Made by a program: the position numbers and the translations under genes. DNA of 64,000 bases from [Mycoplasma] falconis (GTDB lineage Bacteria; Bacillota_I; Bacilli_A; Mycoplasmatales; Metamycoplasmataceae). Under the pieces are notes generated by a model. The model made no database searches, was not told where the DNA came from, and worked only from the letters and a program-made list of their open reading frames with translations. Shown piece by piece: positions 49,100 through 59,509 of this stretch. Every line of letters starts with the position of its first letter. The first letter of the stretch is position 1. The stretch lies in the NCBI RefSeq assembly GCF_006385795.1, contig NZ_VFSS01000003.1, positions 18,368 to 82,367 of the forward strand. Direction: 5' to 3'.

Positions 49100-50183
49100 T
49101 GTGTTCTTCTTGGTAAATGTATCTTAAATTATTAAGAGGAATAAATGTATTTTTATAATAAACATAAAAATATTCTCAACCGTTATGATTTATTTTATTT
49201 AAAACCTTAGCTGACATTTTATGAATCGATAATTCTTCTAAACCATCTCAAACTTTTCCGTTAAATAAAATTTTGCAAATAGCCTTTTTATCAGGTGAAT
49301 ATAATTCTTGACCTTCTTTTAAATAATTATTTTCTACTAATTTTTCTAAGCTAACTCTTGGCGGTTTAACTTCTAGCCTTAAAAGATTGATATCGTTTAA
49401 TTCTGGTTGAATATTTTTGATACGCATATCAGCAGCTGAAATATATTCTTGTTCTTTTTCGATGCCAATATAATTTCTTCCTAATTTTTTAGCAGCCGCT
49501 CCGGTTGTGCCAGTACCAAAAAATGGATCTAAAACTATATCATTAGGTTTGGTAGCAGCTAAAATAATTTTTTCTAATAATTTTTCTGGTTTTTGGGTTG
49601 AATGAAGCTTTTTGCCTTCTTTATTTTTTAATCTTTCTTTACCATTACACAAAGCAATATTTCACACCGATTTTTCCTGCTTATCATTATTTAAATATTT
49701 CATTGTTTTATAGTTAAAAGTTGGTTTTGATTTAGAACTCTTTGAACATCAAAGCATAGTTTCATGTGAGTTGCAAAACCTTGTTCCACCAAAATTAGGT
49801 ACAGGATTAGTTTTACTTCAAATTAAATCATTTAAGATTCAAAATCCTAAATCTTGCATAATATAACCTAAACGATAAATATTCTGAAATGAACCTATAA
49901 CAACAATAGAGCCGGTATTTTTTAAAATTCTTTTACATTCTTTTAATCAACTTAAACTAAATAAATCATATTCTTTGTAATTATTGAATTTATCTCATTC
50001 ATCTTTAACGCCGTCGTAAACTTGACCGTTAAATCTAAATAACTCTCCGTTGGTTTGCATAAAATAAGGTGGATCTGCAAAAATAAAATCAATACTATTA
50101 TCAGGTATTTGTTTTAGCACTTCAATGCTATCTCCTTGAATAACAGTATTTTTTATATTTTCAATATTTAAATTATTAACCAT
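49092..50183 (-). CDS. DNA adenine methyltransferase, CcrM/HinfI type
   Basis: A 363-residue SAM-dependent DNA methyltransferase of the beta class: the catalytic motif IV DPPY (residues 37-40, in FADPPYFMQTNGELFRFNG) comes before the SAM-binding motif I FGTGTTG (residues ~222-228, in VLDPFFGTGTTGAAAKKLG). DPPY indicates N6-adenine methylation (N4-cytosine less likely). The middle has ECKRILKNTGSIVVIGSFQN, NPVPNFGGTRFCNSHETMLW and the STQKPEKLLE motif. A C-terminal extension of ~100 residues follows, as in CcrM and M.HinfI (GANTC). Six or so TGA codons are Trp. It protects the host from the overlapping nuclease gene. Confidence 0.9.
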
Positions 50184-50338
50184 AAATAACCTCGTTTTGT
50201 ATTTAGTTTAATTTTACCTAAATTTAAGTAATAATCAAAGAATTTAGCTATATGCTTTTTAATTAATTATTAATTAAAAAGAAAGTAAATAATATAAAAT
50301 TATCTTTTAAATAAAAGGACATTAAGAAAAGAGAAATT

Positions 50339-50809
50339 ATGAAAAGAATTTACCTTGCTGGTGGTTGTTTTTGAGGCGTACAAGGCTATTTTAAAACAAT
50401 CAAGGGTGTAAAATTTACAAGTGTTGGATATGCCAATTCATTAATTGAAAATCCTAGTTATGAATTAGTAAAAACCGGTAAAACTAATGCTGCCGAAACA
50501 ACTGAAATTTACTATGACGAAAGCTTAATAAATTTAGAAGAAATAATTGAAAAATTATTCAAAGTTATTGATCCAACTGCTTTAAATTTTCAAGGTCCAG
50601 ATCACGGCACTCAATATCGCAACGGTATATATTACGAAATCGAAAGCGATAAAGACGTTATTATAAACAAAATTTCACAACTAGCTAAAAATTACACCAA
50701 ACTAGTAGTAACCGAAGTTAAAAAATTAGAAAATTATTTCTTAGCAGAAGAATATCATCAAGACTATTCAGATAAACATCCAGAAGTAGCTTGCCATATT
50801 ATCTTTTAA
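50339..50809 (+). CDS. msrA: Peptide methionine sulfoxide reductase MsrA
   Basis: Reduces methionine-S-sulfoxide in proteins using thioredoxin (see trxB). The 156-residue protein has the catalytic motif GGCFWGVQGYF (Cys10, Trp from TGA), YANSLIENPSYELVKTGKTN (family: G-Y-A-x-G...P-x-Y), DPTALNFQGPDHGTQYRNGI and the YHQDYSDKHPE end. The typical YAGG reads YANS. The ATG follows AAGAGAAA. It is convergent with tsaD, separated by a shared terminator. Confidence 0.95.
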
Positions 50810-50825
50810 TTTATATTGAAAAAAT

Positions 50826-50854
50826 AAAGCTGAACTTTTTTAAAAGTCAGCTTT
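50826..50854. terminator. Bidirectional terminator between msrA and tsaD
   Basis: AAAGCTGA-a-CTTTT pairs with AAAAG-TCAGCTTT, with a single bulge, between two convergent stop codons. Confidence 0.8.
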
Positions 50855-50859
50855 TAATA

Positions 50860-51792
50860 TTATTTGTTTCTAATTTTTTCAAAACCTAAACGGGCTATCA
50901 TCATTGCATTATCAGTTGTATATTTCATGTCAGGCAAATAAACCTTTTCATGTAAATTTAAAAACATTTCTCTAATAGCTTTATTAGCAGAAACACCACC
51001 AACTAAAGCAATACATTTAGGTTTATATAATTCAATCGCTTTTTCAACGTGCTCTTTTAAATATAAAACAACCGTATTTTGAAAAACAGTGGCATATTTT
51101 TCTTTATTAATTTCTATCTTACGGTTAATGTCATTATTAATTAAATTAATTACGTTTGTTTTAATGCCGCTAAAAGAAAAATTAAGCTCTTTATTAGTAT
51201 GGGGAATAGTGTAATGCTCTAAATATTTTTCATTATTTTCTTGTCATAATTTATCAATAACAGGTCCACCGGGGAATCCTAGATCTAATTTACGAGCAAC
51301 TTTATCATAAACTTCACCAACAGCATCGTCCTCGGTTTCACCTAGTAATTCATAGTTATCCAAAGAATGATATAACATTAACTGCGAATGCCCACCGGAA
51401 ACTAATAAACCTAGAGCAGGATAAACTACTTCTTTTCCAATAAACGCTGAGTAAAAATGCCCTTCTAAGTGATTTAAGCCTAATATTGGTTTATTTAACT
51501 GCAACGCCAAGGCATTAGCAACCATATATCCAACATGAAGAGAACCAATCAAACCAGGTTCTTTGGTGTAGCATATATAATCTATTTCAGAAAGATCTAT
51601 TTCTTTTTTTAAATCTTCAATTAAAAGACCGATATTTTTAACGTGTAGCCGTGAAGCTATTTCCGGAACAGTTCCACCATATTGCTTATGTATTTCAATT
51701 TGAGAAATAGTTTTCATTCAAAGAGGTTTATTATCTTCTAATAAAGCGAAGGAAGTGTCATCATGAGAACTTTCAATTGCAAATATTAACAT
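50860..51792 (-). CDS. tsaD: tRNA N6-threonylcarbamoyltransferase TsaD
   Basis: The catalytic subunit that transfers threonylcarbamoyl to A37 of ANN-decoding tRNAs. The 310-residue ASKHA-fold protein begins MLIFAIESSHDDTSFALLED with the family ESSCDET-like motif (here ESSHDDT), the metal-binding LNHLEGHFYSAF, VSGGHSQLML, the ETEDDAVGEVYDKVARKLDL and GFPGGP motifs, and ALVGGVSANKAIR near the C-terminus. It overlaps tsaB by 7 bases. Four TGA codons are Trp. Confidence 0.96.
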
Positions 51793-52340
51793 TTATTACC
51801 TCCAATTTGAGGTTCGTGTAAATAAAGTAATTCAACGGTTTCTAAATCTTTTTCTTGTTTAAATTCTTGAAAATATAAAGATAAATTATTTTCAAATAGT
51901 GAATAATCAAAAATTTCAAAATTATTATCATTGTTTATTATTTCACTAGCAAGATTTGGTAAAAAAGAAATATGATAAACTGAATATTTATTGGCTTTAA
52001 TATAAACATTATTTACATCTTTATTTTGTAAATAATTTTGAACTTTAAATAAATTATATGTCGCTGTTGTATACATTTGTTTATCGCTTATTTGAGCGAT
52101 TGTTTTAGCAAATAATAAACCAATTCTTGCTCCTGAAAAACTGCCAGGTCCTAAGGTTGTATAAATATTTTCAATATCTTTTAAACTAACATTAGCTTTT
52201 TTAAAAAGTTCATTTAAAGTTTCATAAAAAGCATCAGTTTTTTTAACTAAATTGGGTTTATTTATTGAAGCAATAACTTTATTTTTTTTAAACAAACAAA
52301 AATACAAATCGCTTAATGAAGTTTCAATAAAAAGATTCAC
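51786..52340 (-). CDS. tsaB: tRNA threonylcarbamoyladenosine biosynthesis protein TsaB
   Basis: The TsaD-binding paralog lacking catalytic activity. A 184-residue protein beginning MNLFIETSLSDLYFCLFKKN, with the family segment IYTTLGPGSFSGARIGLLFAKTIA (residues ~58-81). It lies 20 bases after tsaE and overlaps tsaD by 7 bases. The short length (other TsaB are ~230) is normal for mollicutes. Confidence 0.92.
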   Translation of the reverse strand: MNLFIETSLSDLYFCLFKKNKVIASINKPNLVKKTDAFYETLNELFKKANVSLKDIENIYTTLGPGSFSGARIGLLFAKTIAQISDKQMYTTATYNLFKVQNYLQNKDVNNVYIKANKYSVYHISFLPNLASEIINNDNNFEIFDYSLFENNLSLYFQEFKQEKDLETVELLYLHEPQIGGNKC

Positions 52341-52360
52341 TTTTACCTCCTTTTTATAAA

Positions 52361-52756
52361 TTATTTATCTTCATCAATTTCAAAAACGTGATTTTGGTTT
52401 TTGTCAAAATAAACGTTAATTTTTAAGTAATTTCTAAAATTATGTTGAATATTATCAGCTCATTCAATTACAACTAAATTATTTTCAAAATAATCTTCAT
52501 AAGCAAACAAATCACCTTTTAATTTATAAGCATCAATATGAACCAAACCATCATAAACTAAAATAGTATTAAACGTTGGTGAAATAATTGGTTTATTGAT
52601 ATTCAATCTCCTTGCTATTTGAGAAGTTAGTGTTGTTTTGCCCGCTCCTAATTCGCCGTTTAACAATAACGCTTCAATATTTGGTTTAGATAATATAAAA
52701 TCTACTAGTTTATCAAGCTTTTCTCCGTGTTTAAAAACAAATTTTAAATTAGCCAT
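52361..52756 (-). CDS. tsaE: tRNA threonylcarbamoyladenosine biosynthesis ATPase TsaE
   Basis: The small ATPase of the t6A complex. 131 residues with Walker A LNGELGAGKTTLTSQIARRL (residues ~33-52), SPTFNTILVYDGLVHIDAYKL, and the WADNIQHNF segment after the Walker-B-like VVIEW. Its ATG overlaps the upstream membrane protein's stop codon (TAATG). One TGA is Trp. Confidence 0.95.
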
Positions 52757-53259
52757 TAGATTTGTCCTTTCGCATGTAAAACATATAAAGGAATCATAAC
52801 TACAATAAAAAAGAAAGCAATTAACAATAAAGATAAATAAATTAAAAAATTACTAGTTGGGTTTTTAAATTTTTCGCGAGCAGCTTTTGCTTGTTCTTGT
52901 CTTAATCTGTTTCTAGTTCTATTTAAAATTTTATCTTTTTCAAAAACAGTCATATGATCTGATACATATTCTTTTTTAGCTTCTTTTCTTACCTTATTTT
53001 CAAATCTTCAGCTAGATACGCTAGCAGCTATTCCTTCACCAAAACCTTTAGTAATTGCTAATTGAATTAAAGAAATTGATAAAATACCAGCTCAAAAAAC
53101 AGTTAAGCTAGTAACTATATCTTTTTTAAGACCAAAATAAGTAATGAAAAAAAGTAGAATAAAAAAGCCTCATATTAAAGAAAAAAAGGTTATTCTAATA
53201 GGTGTTAATCCACTTTTACAATATTGTCTAAAAGATCTACGATTAATTTGTTTATTCAT
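52756..53259 (-). CDS. Hypothetical membrane protein leading the tsaE-tsaB-tsaD operon
   Basis: A 167-residue protein with three membrane helices (residues ~22-45, ITFFSLIWGFFILLFFITYF; ~50-70; and ~145-163, FLIYLSLLLIAFFFIVVMIP). A basic, Arg/Lys-rich loop lies between helices 2 and 3 (RTRNRLRQEQAKAAREKFKN). No family recognised. It stops within the tsaE start codon, so it is translated with the t6A genes. Three TGA codons are Trp. Confidence 0.75.
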
Positions 53260-53305
53260 AATTTATATCTTATAAATTATAAATAATATAAAACTAATGT
53301 AAACA

Positions 53306-53334
53306 AAAACACAGCTGATTATTGGCTGTGTTTT
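53306..53334 (-). terminator. Terminator of the opp operon
   Basis: Perfect arms AAAACACAGC (53306-53315) and GCTGTGTTTT (53325-53334) with loop TGATTATTG; on the minus strand it runs into TTTTTGTTT. It lies 30 bases after the oppF stop. Confidence 0.9.
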
Positions 53335-53365
53335 CTAATTAAATATCGATACAAAAATTAGGTAA

Positions 53366-55768
53366 TTATTTATTTTCTTTTGTTCAAGCAGTAACTTGTT
53401 TTTTAGTACCGTAAACGTAGTGATCTTCACTAACTTCAAAGTCTTCAGGAATATTTGGGAATTGTTGTTCCATTAAATAATCTAATTCAAAAGAAACGTT
53501 TTGAAATTTTTCGTTAGCATTAGAAATTTTAGGAATCGCTTTAAATAAGTTAATAGTATATGGGTGATAAGGGTGATCGTAAATTTTTTCGGTTTTACCG
53601 TGTTCAACGATTTTACCTAAGTGCATAATTTGAACGTTATCGGCAACATATTCAATCATACTTAAGTCATGAGCGATAAAAATTAATCCAATGTTATTTT
53701 TAATACATAACTCTTTTAATAAGTTAACCACTTGAGCTTGAATAGAAATATCTAGTGAAGCGATAGGCTCGTCGGCTACGATAATTTTTGGATTAGTAAT
53801 TAATGCTCTGGCAATAACAATTCTTTGTAGCTGTCCTCCACTAAATTCGTGTGGATAACGATAAGCAAATTGTTTTAATAAACCAACGTCTTCTAAAGCT
53901 TTATAAATTGTGGTTTTATACAACAAGTTAGAAATACGGTGCATTGCAAAAGGGACGGCAATTTTACTGTCATAAAATCTTTTGACATTTTTTCATTTTT
54001 TCTTATGAGATTTTTCTTCTGATAAGTTAAGCTCAACTCATTTAATGTCAACACCTAGTAAAACATAAATGTCATTTATATCTTTTTCTAAGTATTTTTT
54101 TTCAATATCAAATGATTTTAAAGTGTCGACTTTAATAGCAATATCTGACTTATAAGATTTAATTGCTTGCATTGAACCTTTTGAAATTTTGTCGCTTTCG
54201 CCAGAAGAAGCTATAAATTCAAAGTAAGCATCTTTGGCTTCGTCAAATTTTTGATTGCAATAGGTTTGCATATCCACTAGTGAATGATAAATAGCTTTTT
54301 GTTCTTGAATTTCGTCATATAACTTTTTAATTTTACTTTTTAGTTTAACTAAATAGTTATGTCTTTCTTCTTCATAAACTTTTTTAGCTTCTTCTAAATC
54401 ATGGTAATGAACTTGTAGTTGTTCTTTATTAATATAAGGAGTTGGATTTTGTCTAATAATTTCGTTTAAATCATTAATTTGTTTTTTGTAATTATTTAAT
54501 TTAGTTTCAACTTCAGTTTGATGTTTTTTAGATAATTCAACATATTTGCTGTAATCAAATTTAAATTCTTTTTCAATAATTGAATTAATTAATAAACGAG
54601 TATTGGCAATAACCTTTTTATCACTGTAAACTAATTCTAATTTCTCTAAATGAGCTTTGTAAAATTTTTGTACGTAAGCATCTAATTCGTTAATCAGATT
54701 TCTAACTTCTTCATATTGAATATGTCTGCAATCTGCTTTCATTTTTTTAATTAAATTTTGTTTGTGTCTATAAATACGTTCGTTTTTATAGTTATATAGA
54801 TAGAATTCAATGTCGCCAGAACCTAAACGAGTTATATTTGACATTAATTTTTCGTTTTTATTTTCATTAACAAAATTATTAAAAGTATTTAAAGTTGCAT
54901 TTTTAGCTACACGTAAAGCTTCTTTATAAGCTGCTAATTCTTTTTTAACTTCTTTTAATCTTAATAAAGCTTGATAGCCTTCCATTGAATATTTTGAAAG
55001 TAATTTTCATTTTTCAAGGTTTTTAGTTTCATCAATTAGCTTCATTTCGATTGAAGATAAATCTTTATTTCTTAATTTAGTTTGCTGTTCAAAGTAGAAA
55101 TTAATAAGTTCATTTGTATTTGAATACATGTTATTAATGATCTTACTTTCCATTTGTTGTTTTTCATCTAGATAACTAAAAAAGGCATTAAAGTTATCGT
55201 TAAAATCAGCATCTGGATCGAACGCAAAATTATCAAATTTATCTTTTCATTTATTAAAGTGAGGAGCTGCTAAATTATTAATTTCTTTTAAATTTTGCAG
55301 CTCTAATTGCATTGCTCTGATGTTAAAAGTATATTTAAAGTTTTTCTTAACTTCTAATCAATCTGAAGCAATATCTTTAATTTTTTCTTTCATTATTCCG
55401 TTAACCAATAAAGGTTCTTTAAGAATAGTGAAAATATTTTGTTGTCCGTTCAAAGAAGCATGTGGATCTTGGAAGATCATTTGCACATTTCTTCTTAAAT
55501 AGTGATTTAGTTTACTTGATATTTTTTTACCTGAAATAATATTATCTTCCAGTTTAACAAACCCATTAAAATCTTCATAAAGTCTTAATAAAGTTCTACC
55601 AACTGTAGTTTTACCTGAACCCGATTCTCCAATAAGTCCAACTATTTCACCTTCATGCACTTGAAAACTAACACCGTCTACGGCTTTGTTAATATAACCA
55701 CCATTAACAAAGTATTTTTTAAGATTGTCAATGGTTAAAATAACTTTTCTGTCATCTTTTTTATTCAT
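53366..55768 (-). CDS. oppF: Oligopeptide ABC transporter ATPase OppF with giant coiled-coil insertion
   Basis: The second ATPase of the Opp importer, 800 residues against ~320 usually. The N-terminal ~135 residues give Walker A LIGESGSGKTTVGRTLLRLY and Q-loop MIFQDPHASLNGQQNIFTIL. About 475 residues of Lys/Glu/Leu-rich coiled coil then intervene (roughly residues 137-610; for example KLKSKIKKLYDEIQEQKAIY). The fold resumes with ALEDVGLLKQFAYRYPHEFSGGQLQR, Walker B KIIVADEPIASLDISIQAQV and the His in IFIAHDLSMIEYV. The insertion is in the helical subdomain, between Q-loop and signature. No stop or frame break is seen. The start overlaps oppD by 8 bases. Confidence 0.93.
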
Positions 55769-56945
55769 TGTTACTGAAAGCCTTTCTAAATAGTTCTAGA
55801 CGTTTAGTTAAATCTTCTGATAATTTTACTTTTGGTGCATCTGGGTGAAGCAATCATGTTGCAGCACTATGAGTTGGGGTAATTGGAATTAAAGGTGGTT
55901 CTTTAATAAAGTCAATTTCTAAAGCATAGTCGTTCCGTGGAGCGAAAGGATCTCCTAATGGCAAGTTGGCCATATCAGGAGGTGTTCCTTTAATATTAAA
56001 TAATTTTTCATCTTTACTTTCAGGAATAGCTGAAATTAAAGCTCAAGTATATGGATGGGCAGGATAAGCAAAAATTTCTTCTTTTTTACCTCTTTCCACA
56101 ATTCTTCCAGCATACATAACGTATACATAATCACAGAACTTAGCAATAACAGAAATGTTATGGCTAATTAAGATAATAGCAATTTTAAATTCTTGACGAA
56201 TGTTTTCAAATAAAGAAAGAACTGAAGCTTGGACGGTTGGGTCTAGGGCAGTAGTTGGTTCATCGGCAATAATAACATCTGGTTTTAAGGCTACAACCAT
56301 AGTAATAACTACCCGTTGTTTCATCCCTCCTGATAAAGTATGAGGATATTGATGGAAGATCTTTTCAGCATTTCTTAATCCAAATTTTTGCAGCAAGCCA
56401 ACTAAATATTCTTTCTTTTGGGAATAAGACTTAGTCATTCAATCGGGGTTATTGTTTAAAGCATCTAAAAGTTGAAGTCCGATTGTTCTAGTTGGATTTA
56501 ATGAAGTTAAAGGATCTTGAGGAATATATCCGATTTTTTTACCTCTAATATATTCTCAATATTTAGGTTTTTTAATTTCTGAAATTAAATATTTATCAAC
56601 TTGGATTTTATCGCTACTAATAATTCCATTTTCGTTAACGTTAATTAAGGTTTTAGAAGTAACTGATTTACCTGAACCAGATTCTCCTACTAACCCAACG
56701 ATTTGACCTTTATAAACATCAAAATCAACTCCCCGAACAATATGAATGGTTTTCTTACGTCCGATAGGGAAACTTACGTGTAAATTTCTAACTTCTAAGA
56801 TTTTGTTGTTTGGCAAGATGTCGGTAGTAATAGTATTTAAAACCTTAGTTATTTTGTTTCTTGCTTTTTCACTTTTAGCTTTGTTTTTTGATTGTTGGTC
56901 TAAAGATTTAGATAATTCATATTCTTGATTATTTTTCTTTTTCAT
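55761..56945 (-). CDS. oppD: Oligopeptide ABC transporter ATPase OppD
   Basis: A 394-residue ATPase. An N-terminal basic/coiled extension of ~50 residues ([20 protein letters not shown]) precedes Walker [22 protein letters not shown]-loop [16 protein letters not shown], signature [17 protein letters not shown], Walker [14 protein letters not shown] and His-loop ILISHNISV. The C-terminal oligopeptide-binding-cassette region ends with YPAHPYTWALISAIP, typical of the OppD/DppD family. Together with OppF it powers peptide uptake through OppBC. It follows oppC by 5 bases. Confidence 0.96.
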
Positions 56946-56950
56946 ATTAA

Positions 56951-58306
56951 TTATCTCCTTTTCTTAGACATAACTCTTGGGTCAAGAGCATCATGTAAGC
57001 CTAAAGCAATAAAGTAAAGTGACATAGATAGAAGTAACAAGATTAAGGTTGGTAAGATTAGAATTCAAGCATTTTGATCGGCTTGTGGAGTTGCTTTAAT
57101 TAGAAGTTCACCTAAGTTATTAACTCCGGTATCAGATTTTAGGAAACCTAGGAAAGCTAATGAAGCAATTCACATAATTGTTGCAGGAATTGTTCTTACA
57201 AAGCTGTTTGCAATTTTACCGACAATAGCAGGGAAGGCGTGAATAAAGATTTGTCTTCCACTAGTTGCTCCGATTGCCTTAGCAGCAGTGATATATTCTT
57301 GGTTTTTAACAGTAATGATATACATTCTAGTTAAGCTAACAAAGCTTGGTCAACCAACAATAATTAAAGCTGCGATTAAAGCTCAAGTATTAGCTCCTAA
57401 AATAGTAACAAACATTAGCATTCAAACAATTGTAGGTGGAGAAGTAAAGATGTCAATTAATCTCATGACAATAGTATCAACTTGTTTACCAGCATTGAAA
57501 CCTAGATAAGCTCCAATTGATACTCCAATAATAACTTGGGCGAAAGAAACTAAAACAGCAATAGTAAAGGCGTTTCAAGTTGCTTTTCAAGTTGTAACTC
57601 AAATATCTCATCCTGTGTCTGATGTTCCTAAAACAGTGTAATAACTTGGAACAAATGATGAGACAACAGCAGCAACAGCATTTGAAGAAATAGCTACCTT
57701 AGTATATTCGATGGTTTCGGCTGGTCTTAATTGAGAAACAGCGGCTGAAATTGGTTCTCTTAAATTTAAGAAGATTTTTGAGGGGTCTTTTAATCATTCT
57801 CATAATGTAAAGTATTTCATCAATAAATAAGGATTATAAGAAACTTTAGCTTTTAAACCTAGAGACTCATCAATTTGCATAGTTGCAAAAAATTCATCAA
57901 AAATACCTTTATAAGGACCTGCTTCGTTTGCTTTTCTAATATCTTCAATTAAAAGATATTTTTTATCAGTATAGTCTAAATAATCAGTAACTAAACTGGT
58001 ATATGCAGGTGGTAGACTGTTATTATAAGTTGAGTCATTAATTGGAATACCGGCTTTATAAGGTGAGGTAGCTGGAATAATAATTGACATTAAAATAAGA
58101 ACAATAAATACTACTGAAAAAATAACAACAATTGGGTTTGTAAAAAATCTTTTTAAAATCTCAATTCCCATTTTTTTAGGTTTACCAGCAATAGAACCAG
58201 AGCGTTTTGCATCATTATCATGTGCAAATTTAACTTTTTCTTGTAATTCAGAATTAATTTTATACTTCTTGTTAAATTCTTTAATCTGGGTAGATAAATC
58301 TGCCAT
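56951..58306 (-). CDS. oppC: Oligopeptide ABC transporter permease OppC
   Basis: A 451-residue permease, longer than the ~300 typical. A ~55-residue cytoplasmic start (MADLSTQIKEFNKKYKINSE), then a first helix (IVVIFSVVFIVLILMSIIIP), a ~130-residue external loop, and the MetI-like core with five helices and the EAA motif YITAAKAIGATSGRQIFIHA for ATPase contact. The end ALDPRVMSKKRR is typical of OppC. Many TGA codons are Trp. The start is 3 bases after oppB. Confidence 0.95.
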
Positions 58307-58308
58307 GA

Positions 58309-59475
58309 TTATTTTTCTCCTTTACTAATTTGAGCTGGTTGTGATTGTAAATGGGTTTGATATAAATCTTTTTCGATTTTTCTTCTTTCTTTTCAAGCTT
58401 TAAAGAATAATCAGTAATTTCTTTTTGATTTTTGAGCGTAAGTAATACGAGGGTCTAATAAAACATATGAAATGTCAACAATAATAGTTAATATTAGTGA
58501 AATTAAAGTAAAGAATAAGGTTGAGAACATAATAATGTTAATTTCGCCCATTGGGAAAGCATGGGCAATAACATTAGAAGTACCCGGTACTGATCAATAT
58601 GTTTCGATAATAATTGATCCTGATAAAAGTCCAACAAATGAACCTAATATCGCGCCAATTAAAGGAATAAAAATATTTCTTAAAACATATTTACTAAAAA
58701 TTTGTCATGTGCTTAAACCTTTTGTTTTAGCAATTAAAATATAGTTTGAAGATAAAACAGTAATAACTTGGTTTCTTGTGAAGGCAATAAAGCCGACAGT
58801 TGAAACAATTGTCATAACAATAATAGGTGGTATAAATGAAATTATTTTAGTGCCTATGGTTTGGTCTTGACCAATGAATACTCTTGGTGGAATGCCAAAA
58901 CTCATAAATATTGAAATGAAAATTGGAGCAAGAATAAATGAAGGAATACCAATAATAATAGTTGCAAAAAAGTTAGCCACATTATCAAAGGTTTTTCCCC
59001 TTTTATAACCAGAGATAACACCGATAATAATACCTAAAGGTGTAGATATCAACATCGCTGGTCCGGTAATAATTAATGTGTAAGAAAGAGGTTTGAAAAA
59101 TAGATAAGCCATTCCTTTTTCTTCGGTAAAAATAGAGCTATTAGGGTTATTTGCAGGGTTAATAAAGAACCCAAAATCTCCACTTTTAAAGATTTTGCCT
59201 AAATATAAGAAAAATCTTTCAAACGGAGTGTAAATAACTGCTAATTTTTCCCCATTAATAATTTCTCATCGAGCTAATCCGGTGGTTACCCGAAGTTCAT
59301 CGATGAAAGCATTCACTTGAGCTTCTGTCATCCCTTTTTTTGTGGTTTTAATATTTTCGATAACAGGTTCAAATGGGTCTGGTGCATAAGTTGCGATTAA
59401 AATGTATGAAAAAAAGGCAATTATGAATAAAGTAAGAATAGCCCACAGGACTCTTTGACGAATGTATTTAAACAT
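58309..59475 (-). CDS. oppB: Oligopeptide ABC transporter permease OppB
   Basis: A 388-residue permease beginning MFKYIRQRVLWAILTLFIIA, the classic OppB/DppB N-terminal helix, followed by a long external loop and the MetI-like core with EAA motif YILIAKTKGLSTWQIFSKYV and the C-terminal VDISYVLLDPRITYA. A basic tail of ~35 residues is unusual. Several TGA codons are Trp. It is separated from oppA by 34 bases without a strong terminator, so it is co-transcribed. Confidence 0.95.
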
Positions 59476-59509
59476 TGCAATACCTGGGCTATTTTATTTA
59501 ATATTTAGT

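Noticed and set aside
53366-55768. OppF coding region as three separate genes
   Set aside because: The frame is continuous with TGA as Trp, no internal start has a good ribosome site, and the ABC motifs on both sides of the insertion complete one ATPase.
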